Source of the DNA: JBBQWZ01 sp043788745
GTDB lineage: Bacteria; Acidobacteriota; Terriglobia; Bryobacterales; Bryobacteraceae
Assembly (NCBI GenBank): GCA_043788745.1
Contig: JAYVTO010000058.1
Span: 1 to 22,433 of the forward strand
Length of the DNA: 22,433 nt
Direction of reading: 5' to 3'
The notes beneath the pieces were generated by a model, which was not told where the DNA came from, made no database searches, and saw only the letters and a program-made list of their open reading frames with translations. The translations under genes and the position numbers were made by a program. This document shows, piece after piece, positions 1 through 6,110 of the stretch (positions are counted from its first letter, which is position 1; each line of letters opens with the position of its first letter).

Positions 1-105
1 GGGCGGAAAACTCTTCCCGGGACTCCCCCAGTTCCGATTTCCTCCCCCAGTCGCGTACGCCTCCCAACAGGTACCCGGAGGACGTAGATCTCCCGTGTCC
101 CACGC

Positions 106-121
106 GCGACCTAATGGTCGC
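106..121. repeat. Short palindrome, REP-like (first of two related)
   Basis: The sequence GCGACC-TAAT-GGTCGC is a perfect 6-bp inverted repeat with a 4-nt loop. It shares its core GCGACC/GGTCGC arms with the longer palindrome at 170-189, which suggests two members of one repetitive extragenic palindrome family. There is no T tract, so it is not a typical terminator. Confidence 0.45.
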
Positions 122-164
122 CGCCTTACGCGCGAACGAGCAAGCACCAAGTAGCCACAGCCAG

Positions 165-200
165 CCAGGGCGCGACCGTAAGGTCGCGCGTGACCCCTGG
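165..200. repeat. REP-like palindrome with 8-bp perfect core
   Basis: The core 170-189 reads GCGCGACC-GTAA-GGTCGCGC, a perfect 8-bp inverted repeat with a 4-nt loop. Outside it, CCAGG at 165-169 can pair with CCTGG at 196-200 across a small bulge, giving a longer imperfect hairpin. It has no T run on either side. The structure fits a repetitive extragenic palindrome, but only copies elsewhere in the genome would prove that. Confidence 0.55.
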
Positions 201-369
201 TCAGCGAGTATTGTGGTTCTGCGTGCTGCTCGTTCGTCCAATCGCAATACTTGGTGGCACTTCGTAGCAGGACACGTTGGCGCTGGCCTGGTCGCCGGGC
301 TTGGGCATTGGGAAGGGTGCCACGACTGGTTGACACCCTTTTCGCTGCTCGCGCGCCTGTGCTTCTTCG

Positions 370-1182
370 CTACTGGCCGAAATACTCGCTATTCATTTGG
401 ACGGCTGTGGCGGCGAAGGCCTGGACACGCTGACGGGCGATGTCGTATTCGATGGCTTTGCGGACGGCGGCGAATTCCGGGGGCGCGATCTTTTCGAGCA
501 GGATGAGGTGGTAGCCGTAGGTGGTCTTGACGGGTTGGCTGATTTCGCCTTGCTTCATCTGGAAGGCCACCTCGCCGAACTCGGGCACGAGGAGAGGCTT
601 GGCTCGGAAGCCCATGTCGCCGCCCTTGGATTTAGTCGCTTCGTCGTCTGATTGGGACATGGCGAGGTCGGCAAACTTTGCTCCGGCGACGAGTTTGGCG
701 CGTAAATCCTGGACGTTGCGGAGCGCTTGTTCGGGAGTGAGCTTTCCAGCGGCGGGCTTCGAGCCGGTGTGGCGAACAAGAATCTGGCGCAACTGGCGCT
801 CCTCGGCGAGGTGCGGGTGGGTCGCAAAGTATTTTCGGGCGATCGACTCATCCGCGTGGATCTCTTTTAGGAAATCGTCGAACAGGGCGCTGGCGAGTAG
901 CGAAGCCGTATAGTTCTCGAGTTTGGCTCGAATCGCAGGAAGCTGATCGAGTTTGCGGTTGCGAGCCTCCTGGGCCAGGGTCTGGGCGCGAGCGAGTCCG
1001 TTGGCGGTGGCGAGGCGGACCGCGAGGTCGGCGGGGTTGGCCTTCTGGTCGGCGAGGATCGCTTCAAACTGCGCCCGGGTGAAGGTGCGTCCGTGGACGG
1101 TGAGGACGACCGTATCGGGTGAGACGCTGCTGGTTTGGGCGCAGGCGGCGACCGCGAAAAGAAGAGAGAAGACGGCTTTCAT
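370..1182 (-). CDS. Parvulin-type (SurA/PrsA-like) peptidylprolyl isomerase, exported
   Basis: Probable periplasmic peptidyl-prolyl cis-trans isomerase/foldase of 270 aa. The start at 1182 is chosen because GAGGA sits 4 nt upstream and the protein then begins with a signal sequence (MKAVFSLLFAVAACAQ); the open frame continues upstream, but that extension is not signal-like. VAAC (Cys14) could be a lipobox, or a signal peptidase I site could follow. A helical SurA-N-like region spans about 25-125. A rotamase (PpiC) domain follows at about 130-235, with RQILVRHTGS, a KGGDMGF segment and a PVKTTYGYHLILLEK ending, all typical of parvulins. The length suits a single-domain PrsA/SurA relative. The family assignment is strong; client proteins are unknown. 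It stands alone on this strand. Confidence 0.9.
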   Translation of the reverse strand: MKAVFSLLFAVAACAQTSSVSPDTVVLTVHGRTFTRAQFEAILADQKANPADLAVRLATANGLARAQTLAQEARNRKLDQLPAIRAKLENYTASLLASALFDDFLKEIHADESIARKYFATHPHLAEERQLRQILVRHTGSKPAAGKLTPEQALRNVQDLRAKLVAGAKFADLAMSQSDDEATKSKGGDMGFRAKPLLVPEFGEVAFQMKQGEISQPVKTTYGYHLILLEKIAPPEFAAVRKAIEYDIARQRVQAFAATAVQMNSEYFGQ

Positions 1183-1322
1183 GATTCCTCGATAGAGTTG
1201 GAATGATCGGCGGGCCCTTGTGGTGGGCCGGCAATTCACGCGATGAACGGTGAGCAAAAAGTCGGACCGGCAATTCCGCTGGGGCTTCCTGCTATTGGAC
1301 GGTCACAGCCGGACCGGAGATT

Positions 1323-1351
1323 AAGAATCCCCGCCCTCAAGGGCGGGGTTA
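1323..1351. repeat. 29-nt hairpin repeat, copy 1
   Basis: CCCCGCCC-TCAA-GGGCGGGG (arms 1329-1336 and 1341-1348) is flanked by AAGAAT on the left and TTA on the right. Copy 2 at 1497-1525 matches at 24 of 29 positions in the same orientation. Hairpins of this look, with GAATCCCCGCC on one side, resemble the subterminal palindromes of IS200/IS605-family elements or REP sequences; that comparison is from memory. Confidence 0.7.
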
Positions 1352-1352
1352 T

Positions 1353-1432
1353 CGTCATCCGCTCACTTCGTCATCCGCTCACTTCGTCATCCGCTCACTT
1401 CGTCATCCGCTCACTTCGTCATCCGCTCACTT
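1353..1432. repeat. Tandem repeat, 5 x 16 bp
   Basis: Five perfect head-to-tail copies of CGTCATCCGCTCACTT occupy 1353-1368, 1369-1384, 1385-1400, 1401-1416 and 1417-1432, followed by CGT and then a divergent TCGCGGTTCTT tail. A period of 16 is not a multiple of three, so the array does not encode a simple peptide repeat. There are no spacers, so it is not a CRISPR array. Perfect identity suggests recent expansion. Confidence 0.95.
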
Positions 1433-1496
1433 CGTTCGCGGTTCTTTGCTGGCGCGCGCGGCTTAACATTTTCTCGGATGCAAACGGATTCGACCA

Positions 1497-1525
1497 AAGA
1501 GTCCCCGCCGTTACCGGCGGGGTTA
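1497..1525. repeat. 29-nt hairpin repeat, copy 2
   Basis: CCCCGCCG-TTAC-CGGCGGGG (arms 1503-1510 and 1515-1522), flanked by AAGAGT and TTA. Compared with copy 1, the innermost stem pair changed from C-G to G-C, a compensatory change that keeps the stem intact. The other three differences are in the loop or the left flank. Confidence 0.7.
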
Positions 1526-1746
1526 GGATCGGCAGGGTCGTGCAAGACGAGCATCTAGCGACAGAATACGAAAAAACAGTACCTTCAGTTGCCGGTGAGA
1601 CGTGTTACATTAATTGAGATACTTGGCCATTGTGCCCAGGTTCGGCTCGGCAGTCATGGAATGGTCATGGCGGTTCGGGCTTGAGACGAACGGTGACTAC
1701 TTGACGATCTCGAGCGCGAGAGATCGATTGCTCGGAGGATACTGCT

Positions 1747-2394
1747 GTGAATCGACTACGCTCTATTTTGTTAATGATAGGGACTCTAACCCTGCTCGGT
1801 AGCCACCCAGCGAACGCAGGAACTGTGTATAGCGCGCCACCGGACCAAAGCGGTGCCACGGACATGAACAACTCGCTGGTAGCAGACAGTTTCACGCTGG
1901 GGGTGCCTGCACAGATCGCGCAGATACAGTTTTGGGCCTTGCAGGACAACGCGAGTTCCTATACGGGTTCGATTGCCTGGTCGATCAATTCGGATGCTTC
2001 CGGGGTTCCGGGTTCGATCTTAGTATCTGGTACGTCAACGCCGACCGCAGTCCCGACCGGACTCACGTTCGCTGGGTCCGCTGAGTTTGTCTATCTGTTT
2101 TCGGTGCCAGTGACGCCGCTGTCGGCGTCGACGATTTATTGGCTCGTGTTGCACAACGGCCCAACGAACGCGATTCCCTCTACAAACATGGCGTGGGAAA
2201 ACTCGAATGGGAACTCCGGCAACAGTCAGACGATGGACCTGGCGCTGGCATCCCAACCGTGGCTAGCCAACTTCTCGTCGTTGGCCTTCAATATTCTAGA
2301 TGTTTCCGCTGTTCCCGAACCGGGGACGATGTTGCTGCTGTCAGCCGGACTCGCCGGCGGGATTCTGTTGCGCCGCCGCCGGACCATCAACTAG
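1747..2394 (+). CDS. PEP-CTERM sorting domain protein
   Basis: Exported protein of 215 aa starting at GTG 1747, preceded by GGAGGA at 1734-1739 with 7-nt spacing. Residues 1-24 form a signal peptide ending HPANA. The body is rich in Ser, Thr and Asn, contains no cysteine, and has a beta-rich look but no enzyme motif. The C-terminus (about 189-215) has the full PEP-CTERM tripartite signal: VPEPGT, a hydrophobic helix (MLLLSAGLAGGILL) and an RRRR tail. Such proteins are processed by an exosortase at the inner membrane and are usually linked to exopolysaccharide. No exosortase gene is in the window. The stop codon touches the ribosome binding site of the next gene, so the two are probably co-transcribed. 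Confidence 0.9.
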   Translation: MNRLRSILLMIGTLTLLGSHPANAGTVYSAPPDQSGATDMNNSLVADSFTLGVPAQIAQIQFWALQDNASSYTGSIAWSINSDASGVPGSILVSGTSTPTAVPTGLTFAGSAEFVYLFSVPVTPLSASTIYWLVLHNGPTNAIPSTNMAWENSNGNSGNSQTMDLALASQPWLANFSSLAFNILDVSAVPEPGTMLLLSAGLAGGILLRRRRTIN

Positions 2395-2404
2395 GAGCCT
2401 ACTC

Positions 2405-4135
2405 ATGATCAGAAAAACTGCACTGCTGCTTCCCGTATTGGCAAGCGCGCTTTGCGCGCAAACGCTTGATGTCATGAAACCGGCGATTACCGCCGTCAGC
2501 GAAAGCTTTCGGAGTTACGCCGCCGCGAATCCGACGACGCCGAATGTTCTTGTTTTTGGCGACGGGGATGAGACCGAAATTGCGAACCAACTGTACATCC
2601 CGCGCCCGGCGGGCCCTGTTCCGGACAGGATCTCGCCAGCGGTGGTTACCGGTGCGACATCGAGCATGATCAATCAGGTGACCAACGGTACGCTGCCGGC
2701 GACCGTCCTGAACAACTACACTGGGTTGGGGACTGGATTCAATGGGACATGGACGGTGCAGGGTCTGCTGCCCCCTGATACGACCATGGGTGTGGGTTTG
2801 ACCCAGATTGTGCAGTGGGTGAATATCAAGTTGACCGTGCTCAATAAGTCGACGGGAGCGACCGTACTCCCTGGCGCGGGATTTGTGAATGCCAATCAGA
2901 TCTGGGCAGGCCTCGGCGTAGGCAGCGTCTGCGCGTCCACAAACCAGGGCGACCCGATTGTTCAGTATGACCGGCTGGCTGGGCGCTGGGTCCTGATGCA
3001 ATTCGCCTTTACGATTGGAACTGCCACCAACAGCCCGTTCCTTTCCTATCCAGCAGCGCCGTATGCGTTTTGTTTTGCTGTTTCGCAGACTGCTGACGCG
3101 ACGGGAGCTTACAACCTTTATCAGTTCAACATGCCGAATTTGCCTGACTACGGCAAGCTGGGCGTCTGGCCGAACGCCTACTACCTGACCGACAACGCGT
3201 TCTCATATAGCACGGTTACTGGTGCGAGCAGCTATGTCGGCACGCGCTATTGCGCTTTTGATCGCACAGCGATGATTGCGGGCACGACCGCCTCAGCGAT
3301 TTGCTTCAGCGGGCTAAACCAAGACCACTTCGCGAGCTTGCCGTCTGACTTCGAAGGAAGCATCCCGCCGCCGGCCGGTGAAGACGTCTTCATTGTGAAT
3401 GGAAATTGGTTCAACAAAGTTGTGCCTCCCTATACATTGCAAGTGAGACGGTTCCATCCAGATTTTGTAACTCCGCCTAGTTCTACGCTAACCGATGGTT
3501 TCGGCGGTGCACTCGACAGCTTCGTCGCGTTGCCGTTCGATTCCACTGTGATCGGCAGTTGCGCCGATTTTGGGGGCAGGTGTGTCCCACAACCGGGGAC
3601 CACCAGACTGCTCGACACGGTTTCGATGCGCCCGATGTATCGCCTGGCGTACCGAAACCTGGGCGCTAATCGGGAGTCGCTTGTCTTCACGCAATCGATC
3701 GACCCGCAGGGCGGAGCCGTCGCGGGAATCCAACTGATCGAAATTCGAAATCCGGCAGCTAATCCTCCCGTGATTTACAACAACGTTACTTTGAATCCGG
3801 ACACTACGAATCGATGGATGGGCGCTGCTGCGACCGACAAGTTGGGAAACGTTGGGCTTGGCTATAGCGTTAGCAGCTCGCTCGTGAGTCCGGGTATTCG
3901 GATTGCCGGCCGCCTCCGCAATGACCTGAAGAATACGCTTCGCGGCGAGTTGAACGTGACGACTGGATCGGGATCGCAGACGTCTACTTTTCTGCGCTGG
4001 GGCGACTATTCGACGATGCAGATCGATCCGTCCAACGATTGCACATTCTGGTTCACGACGGAGTACATGGTTAACACGTCGAACTCCGATTGGGCAACGC
4101 GGATTATCGGATTTAAGTTCAACAACTGTCAGTAG
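2405..4135 (+). CDS. Large secreted protein of unknown function
   Basis: Protein of 576 aa. The start at ATG 2405 is chosen because GGAG (2394-2397) overlaps the upstream stop with 7-nt spacing, and the N-terminus is then a clean signal peptide (MIRKTALLLPVLASALCAQ). The open frame extends further upstream only by reading through the PEP-CTERM 3' end. I do not recognise a named domain. Visible features are PNLPDYGKLGVWPNAYYLT mid-protein, scattered cysteines that could form disulfides (including SCADFGGRC), and a C-terminal RWGDYSTMQIDP segment around residues 531-542 followed by a Cys-Thr-aromatic stretch. The repeated aromatic and Asp-rich strands suggest a beta-propeller-like or adhesin-like fold; this is inference. 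A strong terminator follows. Confidence 0.85.
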   Translation: MIRKTALLLPVLASALCAQTLDVMKPAITAVSESFRSYAAANPTTPNVLVFGDGDETEIANQLYIPRPAGPVPDRISPAVVTGATSSMINQVTNGTLPATVLNNYTGLGTGFNGTWTVQGLLPPDTTMGVGLTQIVQWVNIKLTVLNKSTGATVLPGAGFVNANQIWAGLGVGSVCASTNQGDPIVQYDRLAGRWVLMQFAFTIGTATNSPFLSYPAAPYAFCFAVSQTADATGAYNLYQFNMPNLPDYGKLGVWPNAYYLTDNAFSYSTVTGASSYVGTRYCAFDRTAMIAGTTASAICFSGLNQDHFASLPSDFEGSIPPPAGEDVFIVNGNWFNKVVPPYTLQVRRFHPDFVTPPSSTLTDGFGGALDSFVALPFDSTVIGSCADFGGRCVPQPGTTRLLDTVSMRPMYRLAYRNLGANRESLVFTQSIDPQGGAVAGIQLIEIRNPAANPPVIYNNVTLNPDTTNRWMGAAATDKLGNVGLGYSVSSSLVSPGIRIAGRLRNDLKNTLRGELNVTTGSGSQTSTFLRWGDYSTMQIDPSNDCTFWFTTEYMVNTSNSDWATRIIGFKFNNCQ

Positions 4136-4166
4136 CCGCGGCGAATTGCCGCTTAAATCAACAGAG

Positions 4167-4195
4167 AAGGCCGGACCGCGTGGTCCGGCCTTTTT
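4167..4195 (+). terminator. Rho-independent terminator after the PEP-CTERM/secreted protein pair
   Basis: Perfect 9-bp stem GGCCGGACC (4169-4177) and GGTCCGGCC (4182-4190) with loop GCGT, extended by AA/TT and followed by five T residues (4191-4195). It lies about 30 bp after the stop codon of the secreted protein. Confidence 0.95.
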
Positions 4196-4586
4196 GCGTG
4201 GTCTCTGTGATGAGCTTGCCTGATTGCACACCTGCGTGTTTTTCCTGAATGAAAAACTTGTAAACTCTTCGCGGGCTGGCCTCGTCGTGTAGGGCAATGG
4301 TGAAAAGGTTCCTGGAATCCGGAGCGGCTCGTCGAAAGGCAGACGGAGGCTCAGCCGGATTGCAAGGTCATTTCGCGCGCGCTTTGCGAGAGGCGCGCGC
4401 GACCTCCTAGACAGGAATTTTCGTTGTCGGTATGGCTGGCTGCGGCGCGGTGTTTCTGCTGTGTTGCCGGCTTGCTCGTTGCATTGAACTCCAAATCGCC
4501 GCGGCCGCTTTCTCGCTCGAACTTCTGTTTCGTTCGCTTGAGGATACGTGTGCCCGCACGAATGAGGACCACGAAAGGGGATGTAT
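4196..4586. other. Intergenic leader region of the dihaem oxidoreductase, with a GC-rich hairpin
   Basis: About 390 bp without a convincing gene. The main structure is a perfect 10-bp inverted repeat, TCGCGCGCGC (4373-4382) and GCGCGCGCGA (4393-4402), with a 10-nt loop and no T tract. AAAGGGG at 4574-4580 is the probable ribosome binding site of the next gene. I could not place a confident promoter. Confidence 0.55.
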
Positions 4587-5831
4587 ATGAAACTGAATCC
4601 GGCATTTTTATTGGTAGCGACGGCCTTGCTGCTCGAAGGCCAGACTGACCCTGGCGTACGGCGGGTTCCGCCGCAACCGCCGCAGGCGATTGCGGGAGCG
4701 ACGGCTGCTGAGATGGCGGCGTTTCTGACGGGCAAGTCAACGTTCGAAGAGGTCGATGATGTGGCGAAAGGCCTGGGTCCGCGCTTCAACCTGGATGGGT
4801 GCGCGGGGTGCCATTCGCAGCCTACGACGGGCGGGACGGCTCCAGCGATCAATCCGCAGATTGCGATGGCGACGGCGATGGGCGGGCAGAATCGGATTCC
4901 GGCGTTTCTGTCGCAGGACGGTCCGGTGCGGGTGGTTCGTACGCGAAATGGCGGCGGCGTTCTGAATCTGTTTGTGATCACGGGGCGCGGGGATGCTCCG
5001 GAGGGTTGCCGGATCGAGCAGCCGGATTTCACGCGGCAGCAGGGCTTGGTGTTCCGGATCCCGACGCCGGTGTTTGGGTTGGGATTGGTGGAGTCGATCT
5101 CGGATTCGGCGTTGCGCGGGAATCTGGCGTCGACGCAGCAGCGGCGTCAGGGGTTGGGGATTCGGGGACAGTTCAATACGAATGGCAACGACGGGACGAT
5201 TACGCGGTTCGGGTGGAAGGCGCAGAACAAGTCGCTGGCGATCTTTTCGGGCGAGGCGTATAACGTCGAAGTAGGCGTGACGAATCCGCTGTTTCCGCAG
5301 GAGCGCGAAGAGGATCCGGCGTGCCAGTCCACGCAGTCTCCGGAAGATCATCCGAAGCTGGATTCGGGCGAGCCGGCTGATATCGACCACTTCACGACGT
5401 TCATGCGGTTCCTGGCGCCGACGCGTCCGGGTCCGCCGAATGCGTCCGTGACGCGGGGTGGGGCGCTGTTCGATGCGACGGGCTGCGCGGTGTGCCATAC
5501 CCCGACGCTGACGACGTCGCCGTCGTCGACCGATGCGCTGAGCGAGAAGCCCGTGCGGTTGTTCTCGGATCTGGCGCTGCACGATATGGGGCAGGGCTTG
5601 AGCGACGGCATCACGCAGGGCAATGCGCGGGGCAATGACTGGCGCACGGCTCCGCTATGGGGTTTGGGCGATCGGATCTTCCTGCTGCACGACGGGCGGA
5701 CGAAGGATTTGGTCGAGGCAATCCGGGCGCATGACGGTCCTGGGTCGGAGGCCCGGCAAGTGATACAGAACTTCAACGCGCTGCCTGCGGATGCGAAGCA
5801 GGACTTGCTGAATTTCCTGCGGTCGCTGTAA
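4587..5831 (+). CDS. Dihaem c-type oxidoreductase (DUF1111/DHOR, 'thiol oxidoreductase'-like)
   Basis: Exported dihaem cytochrome of 414 aa, probably periplasmic. ATG 4587 is preferred over ATG 4581 because AAAGGGG (4574-4580) then has 6-nt spacing. The N-terminus is signal-like (MKLNPAFLLVATALLLEGQT). Two haem-binding motifs are visible: CAGCH at 72-76 within LGPRFNLDGCAGCH, and CAVCH at 300-304. The C-terminus carries LHDMGQGLSDG, APLWGLGD and a HDGRTKDLVEAIRAHDG segment, all characteristic of the DUF1111 (COG3488) family, which is related to MauG/bacterial cytochrome c peroxidases. The physiological substrate is not established for most members. Family members often sit beside an imelysin-like iron-uptake gene, but none is present here. 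It has its own terminator and looks monocistronic. Confidence 0.92.
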   Translation: MKLNPAFLLVATALLLEGQTDPGVRRVPPQPPQAIAGATAAEMAAFLTGKSTFEEVDDVAKGLGPRFNLDGCAGCHSQPTTGGTAPAINPQIAMATAMGGQNRIPAFLSQDGPVRVVRTRNGGGVLNLFVITGRGDAPEGCRIEQPDFTRQQGLVFRIPTPVFGLGLVESISDSALRGNLASTQQRRQGLGIRGQFNTNGNDGTITRFGWKAQNKSLAIFSGEAYNVEVGVTNPLFPQEREEDPACQSTQSPEDHPKLDSGEPADIDHFTTFMRFLAPTRPGPPNASVTRGGALFDATGCAVCHTPTLTTSPSSTDALSEKPVRLFSDLALHDMGQGLSDGITQGNARGNDWRTAPLWGLGDRIFLLHDGRTKDLVEAIRAHDGPGSEARQVIQNFNALPADAKQDLLNFLRSL

Positions 5832-5848
5832 AGGCGAATCGCGGGGGG

Positions 5849-5886
5849 AAAGCGGGAAAGGGCCGCGGCTCTTTCCCGCTTTTTTT
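5849..5886 (+). terminator. Rho-independent terminator after the dihaem oxidoreductase
   Basis: The 12-bp stem AAAGCGGGAAAG (5849-5860) pairs with CTTTCCCGCTTT (5871-5882), with a 10-nt GC-rich loop and a run of T residues continuing to 5886. It lies 17 bp after the stop codon. Confidence 0.93.
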
Positions 5887-5900
5887 GAATGGCTTGGTAG

Positions 5901-5970
5901 TGACGCTCGCGGTTCTTCGGCGCGGGGTGGGCGCTCGCTGACGGGAACACTTGCCCGCTGCTCCTCTCGA
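5901..5970. repeat. 70-bp direct repeat, copy 1
   Basis: These 70 bases are identical to 6041-6110; sequence diverges immediately on both sides. The spacing between copies is exactly 140 bp. Near its left end is TCGCGGTTCTTCG (5907-5919), whose exact reverse complement occurs at 5968-5980. Confidence 0.97.
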
Positions 5971-5994
5971 AGAACCGCGAACGTGAGTGAGCGG
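5968..5994. repeat. Inverted copy of the dispersed CGCGGTTCTTCG repeat
   Basis: Positions 5968-5980 are the exact reverse complement of 5907-5919. The reverse complement of 5968-5994 also matches 6034-6060 with a few changes (CCGCTCACTCACGTTCGCGG against CCGCTCGCTGACGCTCGCGG). A diverged direct copy lies at about 1423-1446. This points to a family of short dispersed repeats. Confidence 0.8.
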
Positions 5995-6040
5995 CCACCG
6001 CCAACAACCCCGCTCGCTCACGCTCAAGGCATCCGCTCGC

Positions 6041-6110
6041 TGACGCTCGCGGTTCTTCGGCGCGGGGTGGGCGCTCGCTGACGGGAACACTTGCCCGCTG
6101 CTCCTCTCGA
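6041..6110. repeat. 70-bp direct repeat, copy 2, at the broken 5' end of a methyltransferase pseudogene
   Basis: Identical to 5901-5970. Immediately to its right the sequence becomes recognisably methyltransferase coding (codons for EERHAAFVAELRRSPIAI). The normal N-terminal part of that protein family is absent, so the repeat probably marks the boundary of a rearrangement that removed the gene start. Confidence 0.95.

Larger units (their letters stand above)
1..369. other. Intergenic region, no gene identified; contains two related palindromes
   Basis: I find no convincing gene here. Open frames cross the region, but they show no recognisable domain and no ribosome binding site. The region lies downstream of the minus-strand isomerase gene. 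It carries a short palindrome at 106-121 (GCGACC-TAAT-GGTCGC) and a longer related one at 170-189, which are annotated separately. A partial gene entering from the left edge cannot be excluded. Confidence 0.5.
1183..1746. other. Repeat-rich intergenic region
   Basis: This 560-bp gap separates the divergent isomerase and PEP-CTERM genes. It contains two homologous 29-nt hairpin repeats (1323-1351 and 1497-1525), five tandem copies of a 16-mer (1353-1432), a fragment of a dispersed repeat (about 1423-1446), and a small dyad (1708-1721) just upstream of the PEP-CTERM ribosome binding site. An open frame covering 1243-1617 runs through the repeats, has no domain and is not accepted as a gene. Confidence 0.7.

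Noticed and set aside
114..506. 130-codon plus-strand gene at the left edge
   Set aside because: It overlaps the well-supported isomerase gene, runs through a palindrome and has no recognisable domain.
1353..1432. CRISPR array
   Set aside because: The units are 16 bp, perfectly contiguous and have no spacers; no cas gene is present.
1243..1617. 124-codon plus-strand gene
   Set aside because: The frame is created by the tandem 16-mers and hairpins; no ribosome binding site or domain.
3488..5032. 514-codon minus-strand open frame
   Set aside because: It spans the secreted protein's 3' end, a strong plus-strand terminator and the dihaem oxidoreductase; composition is Arg/Pro-rich and no motif is visible.
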